From the NCBI RefSeq assembly GCF_040954835.1, contig NC_090703.1, positions 12,333,001 through 12,397,000 of the forward strand: 64,000 nt of DNA. Reading direction: 5' to 3'. Both the position numbers and the translations under genes were made by a program. Below the pieces are notes generated by a model. The model did not search any database, had not been told where the DNA came from, and saw only the letters and a list, made by a program, of their open reading frames with translations. The DNA is from Lepisosteus oculatus (lineage: Eukaryota > Chordata > Actinopteri > Semionotiformes > Lepisosteidae). This document shows positions 22,347 to 42,599 of the stretch, piece by piece (position 1 is the stretch's first letter; every line of letters begins with the position of its first letter).

Positions 22347-25300
22347 TAGCAGAATTAAACAATTGTAATATGTACTTTAAGACAATGACATTTTCTCATG
22401 CTCTTATTATTGTAGATTCTGATCAATGCTTTCAAATCATTGGAATTGTACTGAAAAATGCCACGGTTCATACGCTATAGTTTGTGTGGTCAAGTTTCTG
22501 ATACTTTGAGTAGTTGATTTATAAAGAAGCAATTATTTTTAATAACCTAAAAAAACCTTTTGCAATTTTTTCACAAAAATGCAGAGTGGCATTCTTGAAA
22601 CAATAAATTATTTGTTCTGAAGCCCTCTCATTAGAGCTGACACAGCACCAGACAAGAGAGCTTCAGGTTGCAGATAGACAAGTTCAGAAAAAAAAACCTT
22701 CAGAGAATGCCCGACACTAAGGGGAGGTAGAAATGTTCTAGCATGAACTGCTTTAAGGAAGGTTTACGACAAATTTGCAGATTGAAATTACAAAGCAGAG
22801 CTCGTAGGAGAGTAGTCTAACTGAACCGAGCCTTAAACACACAACTTATCCGGTTTGTGTAGCACTGTTAGATCTTTACGGTACAAGCTCCTGAGGGCTG
22901 GGGATGAGGACAAAATCTATACAATACTAAAGGAAAGAACAGTCTAAGAGAATCGGACTACAGAAGTGGAAAGGAGTCTTATTAAAAAATCAAGAACACA
23001 GCCAAGACACGCACAGTGAAGCTGAGAAAGGAATGTGATGTCCTATTGCATCAGACACTGCAAAGGCAAGTGCTGTGTTCAAAGTTGAGCCTGACATACC
23101 TGTACTCCCCAGAGCCGGGCCAGGTGTGAGTGTTTGATGTGAACACCTGACCACACAAGGCCCCCTGCGGCAGCACACAGTGGCCCAGTCTGCGCCACTG
23201 CTGACAGATGGCCGTCCACCAGCCTCCAATTAGAGCCGTGCAGGGAAAGGGGATCAGAGCAGAGGCAGGATGTGCTGTCATTCTTTTCCATTTGAACATC
23301 TGAACTCGTTACTCTGCTTTTCCTCGGAACCCGCTGTCCTGTATGCACCTTCCTGCAAATTAGCTGGATGCAGGGAAACTAATGCATGCAACAAGCTGAC
23401 TCAGGCACACACGTGAATACAAATGAAGAGAGTAACAGAAATTAAAAATAGTTTGCTGGCTGAGTAATTCCCTAGCAAGCACTGAAAATGCATGAAAAAT
23501 GGAGAATGCAAGAGGAGAGCTGATGAACTTATTCTGATCATCAGCAATTACAGACGTGCGTCATACAGTGTCACTGTGGGCTATATTAAACAGCTTACAA
23601 TTCCCAAAATCACTGCCTGCAAAGACTTGATTCCAATTTTGCTGGAGCTCATCCGTTAGTTTATAACCATAAGTGGTAACTGGAAAGGGAAGGCTGCTCC
23701 CTCCAAATATTTCAACTTCATCATAGTTCAATGGTACTGAAAACAATATTGAAAATTAAGGAAAGGGCAGGACATCACATCTTGGGAAACCTGATGTTTT
23801 CAATGGTTTCTCCTCTGTTGTAAGCTATATCAGCCTAAAACACATTTAGAAAGGTAGTATTTGAAAATACAATTTAAATGACTACCCTCTTTCAACAACC
23901 ACCACTAGGAATCTGAATGACAGCATTAAGGAATGAAGGAAAGAGAAAACTATCATATTTCCTTCATTAAAACAGGAAAGATGTGAAAAAAAACATTTTA
24001 GAAACCCAATTATTTTAAGATGACAAAAGGATACGTCAACACAACTCTTATCAGGCAGACAACCCACTTCTCCTAACTATACTGTATGTTAAAAATGAAT
24101 TTAAAAAACCTTCTCTGTATATAAATTGTTTTCAATACCCTGAAAAACAGTGGAGAATTACTTAAAATGTTCCTAGGAAGTATTATCTTCCTTGTTGCTG
24201 TGATGATAGTCTTGATGAAGGAACATGCACACCAGGTGTATAAAAAACAGTTACACAGGACAAAGGCACCCTGAACAATATAGGGACTGTGTAAAAGCAG
24301 GGTAGATTACATCACTCTCCTCAAGAAAAGAAAAGGCTCAGTTTAAGCCGTAAGTAAACAAACATTTCTTCTCACTGCTCAGGTTATGTAATCTGCTGGA
24401 AACAGGAAGACAGCCTGTACAGTAAAAGCTGTTGGTGCTGTCAGGGAGTGAAGGTGACCTGCAGGTAGAAACGTTTAGGTATGAAGATCAGTTTTTCTAC
24501 TGTAAGCAAAACTCTATCCTTTAACATTTTCCCTTTGTGCAATCATCCACAGGAGAGGATGTAAAACAAGCCAGTCCCCCTACACACACTATCTGTATTA
24601 AAAGGAATACTCAATTCAGTGGGAACACATAACTAAAACAACACCATGATGCTCAACACCTGTCTTATAAAAACAATAATGACAATAATAATGCCACCTT
24701 GCTGTTTTTTCATTGAGAATTTTTAACTTGAGAACAACTTACACTGTACAACAAGCTGAGGACAGAAGGGCCTGTTAGATTTTTTTTAAGTTAGAATATA
24801 TTTTAGTTACAACCACCTTAAGATCGCTGTTATCGCACACAGGGTCACAGTGTAGGCAGGCTCTTCAGACAAGCCCACCCTTTGTGCCAGATGTCCTGAT
24901 ACAAATCACCGCCAACATACTCACACTCGAACCCATGCTTCTAGTTAAACATTTTTGATAAACCTTTTTTTAAAGTCATCAGAAAAAATTCAGAACACAA
25001 AAAATTACTGATCCAGTTCAAGCCAGCTATGTTTTGAAAGATATCAGGGAATCAACTCCTACATTTGGCATAGTTTGATCAATACTCCTGTATTCTTTGT
25101 ACAGGGTATATACTGTAGAGATGTCTTCTTAGCTCAGTTTATACAGTACTTTCACATCAACACACAGCCTTGCCTTCTGTTCTTTCATTTTTTATTATTC
25201 TGTTTCCAAATGTATTGAATAATGCCTGTATGAGGAGTCATGGAATTCAAATATGCGTCACACAATTGTAAGAAAATCACAAATTAAGTATTTACAGTAC

Positions 25301-26600
25301 CAGGCTTTACAGACAGCAAAAAATCCAGGGTCTCCATCACTTTCCAATAAAGAAATGCAGTTCCATTTTTATATGGTAATGAATTCATTTCAGATACAAA
25401 CACCTTAATACATTAACTTAGGGCTAAAACCACCATTGTACTGTACTGTATATATTTTTATTCTGCATTTTCTTCTAAACACCAAATATAATTTACATTT
25501 GTAATGGTGCCTGAAGAACAAACAAAATGGTCACAAAAGTCATTCTGAAATATAAAAATGTAGATATGTAAATACGATGATATTCATTTAAATCATATTT
25601 TTATTTTAAATCTATTCAGCTACAGAATACAAATCCAGTAGAATTTAATACACCTACTGTAATACAGCTATGGATTACAATATTTTTTCTTCAGAATCAT
25701 ATGAAGGCCTGGATTCCCAAGGTGCTCAGTAATGTAGTGGTGCATTACGTAGGAGTTCTTGCACATAATTAAGGGATGATAAAGCTTCGTAATTTTGTTA
25801 ACAGTAAAAAAATATTTCTTTAAAAAAAAAAACAAAGAGTTTCTTTTGCCCAATGTGTCCAATATTGGGGTTTGCAATTCCAACAAGTCAAACAACTAAT
25901 AAAATATTAACTCTTTTATTGCCTGTCAGTTTATCAGGAGCACAGCTGAGCAGGATTGTATAGAAAAAGGAAGAAATTGAAGTGTGGAAGACTTATCCAT
26001 TATCTGTGAACAGTATCACTGACCATGTGTTGTCCTGCACGTGAATACTGACCAAGGAGAGACTTTTGCTTATCAAATGTATGTGAAGCTTGCAGGATCA
26101 CAAGCACTGAATGTGAATTCTCAGTGTAGTGTGTTACTCATTGTTGGAGAATTCTCCCCCAAGGTAGCGAGATTTTGTGCATGTCAAAGTAAAATGTTAA
26201 CAAAGCCTTCCTATAATGCAAATAAATTGTGATGTATGTACTGTATGCCATAGTTACAGTAGTCACAGCAGAGAGTGTGTGAGTGAATGCCACTGCAAGG
26301 CAGCTATTACAGTAAGTAGTAATCCTAAAATATTTAAAGTTCAGAAAATTAACAATAGTGGTTATGACTAAGTAGAAAGCCTACCATACTATCAAAGAAA
26401 GATACAGTATAACAGATTACAAATAGCAAACATATTTTTATGCTGCAGAACCTATTGTTAACATCTGAAAATCATTATTTAATCTCTTAATCCCATTTTT
26501 GTTTTATATTCCATAATTTTGATTTAGACACTTCTGCTACGATATGGAACGCAGGAACGCACACTATATCAGCACCCCAGGGCCCCAGGGTGAACAAAAT
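22347..26600. other. Gene-free spacer downstream of ivd
   Basis: Mostly AT-rich. A GC-richer patch at 23,080-23,350 has three overlapping minus-strand ORFs without a recognisable domain, and behind it lies a stretch (23,350-23,520) with octamer-like and homeodomain-like words that could be a conserved regulatory element. A minus-strand frame at 23,571-23,730 follows a TTGTTTTCAG acceptor-like site but has no partner exon. Confidence 0.4.
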
Positions 26601-26622
26601 ATCAGATTCTAGCATAAAATAT

Positions 26623-26628
26623 TTTATT
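26623..26628 (-). terminator. Candidate polyadenylation signal of ivd
   Basis: AATAAA on the minus strand lies 215 bp downstream of the ivd stop codon. It is the first clear hexamer after the stop and gives a short 3' untranslated region. The cleavage site would lie near 26,600. Confidence 0.5.
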
Positions 26629-26842
26629 CCACTTTTGTGAAAATAAAGAGGGAAATTACTACATCTGCATTTTGTTTTTCAAGAAGTGATGACGCTGTAC
26701 CCCTCATCCTCAAGGTCTGCGGTACTGGATGAAAAATGTGCGATTCTTCACAGTTCTGTTTCATCGTTAATCACCAAGGCCTCTTGCTGTGAGCAGCTGA
26801 GCAGCGTGCTGTGTAAGTCTTTGTGCTGTTAGCAGTTGTGGT

Positions 26843-37241
<10,399 letters not shown>

Positions 37242-37420
37242 TGTCAAACTGGAGCCGGTGTACCGAAGAGTCTTCCCCAGTGTTGTGAATGACGTTCGCG
37301 CATGCACAGATCCGCCTACAGCGATGCGGAGCCTGCGCATTTGCTGAACAACGCGCCTGCGACTGAACAGCGAGAACTCACCTAGGTCTGTACGAGATGT
37401 GACAATGATTCAGCCCGAAC
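37242..37420 (-). promoter_or_regulatory. ivd: ivd core promoter region with NRF1-like motifs
   Basis: CpG-rich sequence immediately upstream of the chosen start. GCGCATGC at 37298-37305 and TGCGCAT at 37334-37340 resemble the NRF1 site, which is common in promoters of nuclear genes for mitochondrial proteins. A TGACGTT word at 37290-37296 resembles a CRE half site. The start of transcription cannot be fixed from sequence alone. Confidence 0.5.
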
Positions 37421-37694
37421 TACGTCCTGTCATAACTTAGTTATTGTTCACTTTTCTTTATTTGTAAATCCTCTTAGTTTTACAAAATGCAAAGATGATA
37501 ATTGAATTAACAAAATAACGGTGTTAATTAAATATTGGTAATTATGTTAAAAATCAGGTCATGCATTTGTAAATGTGCACTTTGTCTTGGTCTTATTTTA
37601 AAAGACGATTTAATTTGAAACCGCTGTTGATAGATAGTATTGACAGATAGTTATATTTAAGCATGCTGATACTAGGAGCCATTTACCGCCAGCC

Positions 37695-38299
37695 ATATCA
37701 CTCTGCAACTCACAACTGGCAGCCCTCTGAAGCTCAGTAGGTATGAGCCTGGTCAGTACCTGGATGGGAGACCTCCTGGGAAAAATTAAGGTTGCTGTAA
37801 CAAGGTGTTAGTGGGGCCAGCAGGGGGTGCTCACCCTGGAGTCCATGTGGGTCCCAATGCCCCAGTATAGTGATGGGGACACTATACTGTAAACAGGGGC
37901 TGTCCTTTGGATGAGATGTATGAGACTCTCTGTGGTCATTAAAAATCCACAGGGTTTCTTCTTGTAAAGAGTAGGGGTGTAACCCCAGCGTCCTGCTCTT
38001 ATCAATCATGGCCTCCTACTAATCCCCTTCTATGAATTGGCTACATTACTCTGCTCTCCTCCCCACTGATAGCTGGTGTGTGGTGATCGTTCTGGCGCAC
38101 TATGGCTGCCATTGTATCATCCAGGTGGATGCTGCACATTGGTGGTGGTGGAGGGGAGTCCCCATTACCTGTAAAGTGCTTTGAGTGGAGTGTCCAAAAA
38201 AGTGCTATATGTGAACAATTATTATTATATTACTGCTGTTATTATTGATATTAATAATAATAATTATGTTACTAATAATAAATTGGTGAATAATTTTGT
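37695..38299 (+). mobile_element. 5S rRNA-headed SINE (SINE3-like), copy 1
   Basis: The head contains CTGAAGCTCAGTAGGTATGA and TACCTGGATGGGAGACCTCC, corresponding to the internal promoter (A box and C box) of 5S rRNA. A long central body follows, then GTAAAGTGCTTTGAGTGGAG and TGTCCAAAAAAGTGCTATAT, and a tail of TTATTA-type repeats. It is the longest of the three copies in this window. The tail resembles the 3' end of the L2-type LINE at 19.6-20.6 kb, which probably supplied the reverse transcriptase. Confidence 0.8.
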
Positions 38300-38639
38300 T
38301 TTCCCCATTGTACCAATCCAAGTACCAATCACTGATAAGGTTTTGTGCATTATTTATTATTCTGTGGTTTATATTAACAATGCAGGCAGCATGCTACTCA
38401 ACACACACACAGAGTGTCCCACTTCAACCCCACAACACCACTTCTGGAACAAATACAAACTGGATTATGTTCATGATAATACAGATAATACATACTCACT
38501 AGGGCTGCCTCAATTTCTTTACTGGGTGATGCCAAAATATTCATCTGGAATACAGTACTTTATATTTCCATGCATGTACATTAAAGGATTGCATTATTGC
38601 AAAAGATGTGTGTAAGAGGCTGAATGTGCTTATACAGGT

Positions 38640-39850
38640 AATTTGTGCATTCAAGGGGGTTGTTCTTTTTTTAACTGGAGTGATACCAGCCTTTTCGACT
38701 GAAATATGTTGGATCACCTGCCCTACTGACAATCTGATCATAAAATGATTGAAGTATAGTGGGCACAAGCTTAAGGATGTTCTTGGTGCTTGAGAAGGGC
38801 ATTGTGAAACCCTGGCTCTGAATGAGGATTGTGAGGCATCCAGCATGTTCAGGACATAGAATCCGGCCCACGTGGAAAGCAAGGCTTGTGTCATCATGGT
38901 GTAGTATCTTTCAATTGTGTGCCATCAAGGAGAGCCCAGGAAGTGCACTGGGCTCCTCTGGAATGCATCGAAAAGTGGAGGTGGCAAAGGTTGCCACAGT
39001 CTCTTATGCCAGATGGATGTGAATGGTGAGCCAGTGGGAAACAACATAGATTCAGAGCGAGCTCTGGCTGAGGTGTCTTGCCACCGGAGTCCCAGGAACA
39101 GGACAGAGAGGCATGTCGGATGTCCGGGCCTTGCACAGGAACTGGAGAAGCAGAAGAGGGGGCTTTTCCAGGTCTGTCATGACTGTCATAGGGCGGAAAG
39201 TCAGAACAGGTCACCTACCGCTTCGGGCAAGTAGACCAGGCTGGGCCTCAAGGAAGCCTGTGGTAAAGTTAGTGCCAAAGGTAGAGATGCCTCTCTGACC
39301 TTCACAGCCCGAGGCTTGCCTGCTCTGTGGGCAGTCACGAGAGCCAGTAGAAACACCATCTTCAAGGTAAAAAACTGCAACAGCATGTTGCTGGGAGTGG
39401 GACCTTGTAAGTGCCAGTTGGACTGTGAAGAGGTCCCAGAGGAAAACCGCTGATCATGAGGTTGCATGTTTCAAGCGCTTCAAAGGAACTGAGTGGTGAG
39501 AAGATGAACTCTTCCCTTCATGGGGCAGCTGTGAGCCCAGGGCTTGCAGAAGTCTCCAGGGGACTGAGGCAGATAGGACCCCTTCACCCTAACACAGCCT
39601 GTGTCCCAGTCTGGTGAGGACATGAAGCATGGAGGCCCTGTCCACATCAGACAGTTTGCCATTGAAGAGCCCCAGACTCCAGCATGCTGCAGCCAAGACT
39701 GCTACTCTGGCCACATTGGCACTCTAACACAGCTGCTGCCTAGCAACGGTCTGAACCTCCAACAACCTGATACAAGCTTTCTCCGGTGGAAGGCTTATGG
39801 TGGCAGAGCAGAAGGAATGGGGGTTTAGGTCTAGCCCCAAGGGAACAAGG
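38640..39850 (-). pseudogene. Degraded DIRS-type tyrosine recombinase (YR retrotransposon)
   Basis: The minus strand shows pieces in the order expected for a DIRS-family recombinase, scattered over frames: a PLKRLKHAT block, WDLFTVQLAL (about 39440-39410), LQFFTLKMVFLLALVTAHRA (39390-39330), ASLRPSLVYLPEAVG (about 39260-39210), and further on SWALLDGTQLKD (near 38910). In intact relatives these correspond to FLRGARRL, PWDL, LKLLSLKTALLLA and LRP.P.YLPKV. Multiple stops and frameshifts show it is dead. No reverse transcriptase part or terminal repeats were recognised. Confidence 0.45.
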
Positions 39851-40459
39851 TTGCAATTGCATTCTATCCTTCTAAGAACTGGCTTAACCCCAGAAGCTGA
39901 GGTCAAAGTCCTTGATATTGTAAACAAGGTCCTGGACATGGAGATCAGAGGCCACCTAGAAGATGTCAGGATAATCAATATCACAATCTTTGTGTTAGAG
40001 AACAGAGCTCTCAATGTCAGGTAATCCAGCTCCTAAGGAGACCCTCTTGGAAGAGAGGGACAGCAGCAGAAGAGCTAAAAAACTAAATATCTGCATAGTA
40101 TGATTGCACTACATATACAGTAAGTAGTAAACTAAACAAGCCAAGGAGAGGAGATTCCCCCTCACAATACAAACAGTTTAAGCTTATATGAGAAATATAT
40201 TTCATGTCATGTTGAGTTGTTACACTCTGGCCACATATTTTGAATGGTATTGTCTGCCATTATGTATGAAACACATACTTCAATTTTCATATCAATCATT
40301 GATTCCGTATGAGAATCAAGGGGGAAATTAAATTATTCACCAATTAATTAATTTAATTACCGTAATGATTGCTACTATTAGTATGGTATAGTAGCAGGTA
40401 CTACTGCTAGCCAGAATTTGTCATCTAAGATCTAAGAAAATTAGATATTCTTATGAATA

Positions 40460-40580
40460 AACAAGGAATGAGGTTGCGTCAAGGTTTTCTGTATTGTTCT
40501 TTGTGTTGTTTTTGAAATTGAATTGGAAGTTGTTGGCTTTCTTTCTCCATCCAACTGTTCTGTAAGAAAGGTTGGAATGA
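40460..40580 (+). repeat. Duplicate of the receptor's 3' flank
   Basis: AAGGAATGAGGT, TGTGTTGT, GAATTGGAA.TTGTTG, CTTT.TTTC.CC and TGTTCTG.AAGAAA blocks occur in the same order as at 42449-42580, just after the receptor stop codon. Identity looks near 75-80 percent over the best 85 bp. No receptor coding sequence is recognisable before it. Confidence 0.55.
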
Positions 40581-40916
40581 ATTGAATGTGCAATTAATAT
40601 GAAACATAAATACAGTACCTAGTTAAGAAAGCTATGTGTATTCTGTCTTTGTATTATCTACAGTGGAAAGTATATTGTTAGCTTACATACTGTGTATGAG
40701 ATAACCATTGATAAGATTTGTTTTTATGAATTATTTTCATCTTTGTCCATACCTTTCTTTGTTATTTTGTTGTTTGTTTTCCACAGGGCCTCCGCATGAC
40801 TAGGCACAATAATGAGCAGATGAATTTCAGAATTGAATCAACAGAGCGTAATAAAATCTTGACACTAAATAGAACACTCTCATTAAAACATTCATCCACA
40901 GAAGGGCTCTGCTAAC

Positions 40917-41041
40917 CTGTGGTGATGGCAAAGGTAACCCCAGGGTCCTTGTGTAAGTACATCCCCTCCTCACAAGGGGCCTTCGGGGTGTCATGACATC
41001 TCAGGTACTGGAGAGCAATGCAGAGACAAATCTCCACAAAA
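40917..41041 (-). other. Isolated exon-like segment, unknown protein
   Basis: On the minus strand an ACAATGCAG acceptor-like site is followed by 125 bp with a fully open frame (41 codons plus split codons; it begins FVEICLCIALQYLRC and ends GVTFAITTG) and an ACAG-GTTAGC donor. Six of 41 residues are Cys or Pro spaced like an ordered domain. I cannot name the protein and see no partner exon nearby. It may be a relic or part of a gene with distant exons. Confidence 0.25.
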
Positions 41042-41472
41042 CTGCATTGTTTCAACCTTAAAAAAACAAATATGACTATTTTTTTATTTCCAAAAAACGG
41101 GGGGTTATATTGAGATGGTTGCATATGAAATGTAGAATATCAGCCTCTCACTATTTCAATTTCAGTCTGAAAATTGAGAAACTCCAATGTACAGCTGTGT
41201 GATTCCCAGTCCCCAGCTTCCTGTGCTGTTTCACATAATGAACATGCAGCTTGCAAATCTCAAAACCCAACAAGAAATCAACATCTGACGTCCTCCAAGG
41301 GGAAACAAAGGAGAACAAATAGGCTTCACCTGTTTTTTATGTTTTAAAAAGGTGTTGGTGGTAAAGCTATTCCCATTTCCTCTAGAACACAACAGGTACA
41401 TCTAAGAGGAGGAACGCTGAGACAGAAGAAGTATAGCAGACAGCAATATAACTATTTAAGGATTTAAATCAA

Positions 41473-42441
41473 ATGGATTTAATGAACCCTGTGCTCCTAG
41501 TGCTCAGATATCTGATCTCCATAGTAGGGATCATAGGAAACATTACTTTAGTAGTTTCAATTCTTAGTCATTCCCACATGAAGACCTTTGAAATATTTCT
41601 ACTGGGACTGAGCTTCTCAAATTTAGAAGGCATCTTTCTGGTGAGCATTTTTGACATCACGACCAGGCTCGCACTCCAAAGCCTAGAAGAATGGTCCTTC
41701 AAAATCCTGAGGTTCATGGCCTCATTGGGAGAGACAGCAACCATTTTCTTTACAGTACTAATATCTGTCTTCCGCTACCAGAAGCTTAGGCATGCAGAGG
41801 CTCGGGGTAACCTGCCAACGTCTTGGGACAACACCAGCACGGCCTGGGCTTTGAGTGGAATGAGCTTGTTTCTGTCTTTCTGCTTCTGTCTGCCTGGCTA
41901 TTTCATAGAAAGTGATGAGCGTGTGGATAATCACACTAGGTCAAGAAACTTCCTCACAGACCCATTCCAGTGCCCCAGAATAAACTGCCCAGCCATCAAC
42001 CTGATCTACAAGACACTGTTCCTGTTGTTCAGCAATCTGATACCACTCCTCATCATCACAGCAACCAGCGGACTCATTCTGAAGGTTCTCCTCCACAGAC
42101 GGAAAACTGTATCTGATGTGTATGACTCTTCGCATCATCATCATCAAAACCTTTATTTCTCTAAGAGCACCAAGACTGTCTTGGCAGCAATGTGTATCTT
42201 CCAGCTAGACTGGATTATGTACCTGGTACTTCACCTAGCTTTTGACTCATCTAAGATGGACAATTGGTCAGAAATTGAGTTCTTCATTGTTACCACCTAC
42301 ACTACTATCAGTCCTTACGTATATGGAATTGGAACTAACATCTTCTCATGCAGACAGATTGTCAAAGTTCTTTCTTGCCTGTCTTTCTCTGCTTGTGGCT
42401 TATATAGGCAACACTCTATGTGTGCAAAGTGGAACCAGTAG
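41473..42441 (+). CDS. Olfactory receptor class A (ORA/V1R-type) GPCR, single exon
   Basis: The 322-residue protein is a seven-helix receptor of the V1R/ORA type, expected on ciliary or microvillous olfactory neurons of fish where it detects small molecules. Helices lie at about 7-31 (with GN at 22-23), 41-62, 79-101, 125-145, 178-206, 235-257 and 268-291. The DRY position reads FRYQKL (100-105) and the NPxxY position reads SPYVYGIG (280-287), both unlike rhodopsin-class odorant receptors. Cys167 and Cys172 lie in extracellular loop 2. I see no Cys at the start of helix 3, which is unusual. A four-His run (221-224) from a CAT repeat sits in intracellular loop 3. The frame is intact. Which ORA subtype it is cannot be settled; some ORA genes have introns and this one does not. 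Confidence 0.78.
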   Translation: MDLMNPVLLVLRYLISIVGIIGNITLVVSILSHSHMKTFEIFLLGLSFSNLEGIFLVSIFDITTRLALQSLEEWSFKILRFMASLGETATIFFTVLISVFRYQKLRHAEARGNLPTSWDNTSTAWALSGMSLFLSFCFCLPGYFIESDERVDNHTRSRNFLTDPFQCPRINCPAINLIYKTLFLLFSNLIPLLIITATSGLILKVLLHRRKTVSDVYDSSHHHHQNLYFSKSTKTVLAAMCIFQLDWIMYLVLHLAFDSSKMDNWSEIEFFIVTTYTTISPYVYGIGTNIFSCRQIVKVLSCLSFSACGLYRQHSMCAKWNQ

Positions 42442-42448
42442 AAACCGG

Positions 42449-42580
42449 TAAGGAAGGAATGAGGTAATGTGTACTGTAGAACATATGTCTTGTCTTGTGT
42501 GTTGTCTGTGAAATAGAATTGGAACTTGTTGTGCTCTTTTTTCCACCAGTTGTTCTGAAAGAAATTTCATAGGATGTAAT
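42449..42580 (+). repeat. Receptor 3' flank, partner of 40460-40580
   Basis: Begins eight bases after the receptor stop and matches 40460-40580 in order and orientation. AATAAA words at 42923-42928 and 42950-42955 are possible polyadenylation signals for the receptor transcript. Confidence 0.55.
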
Positions 42581-42599
42581 CAAACTCATAATCAAAATT

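Larger units (their letters stand above)
39851..41472. other. Region upstream of the ORA-type receptor
   Basis: No complete gene. It contains the duplicated 3' flank at 40460-40580 and the isolated exon-like segment at 40917-41041. A strong plus-strand acceptor-like tract, TTGTTTGTTTTCCACAG, ends at 40786 and could belong to a 5' untranslated exon of the receptor gene. Confidence 0.4.

Noticed and set aside
37695-37800. A 5S rRNA gene
   Set aside because: Only the internal promoter part of 5S is recognisable and it continues into a SINE body with an ATT tail, as in two other copies.
38181-38615. A 144-codon plus-strand ORF
   Set aside because: Its first third is the translated ATT tail of the 5S-SINE (Tyr/Asn/Ile runs) and the rest has no family features.
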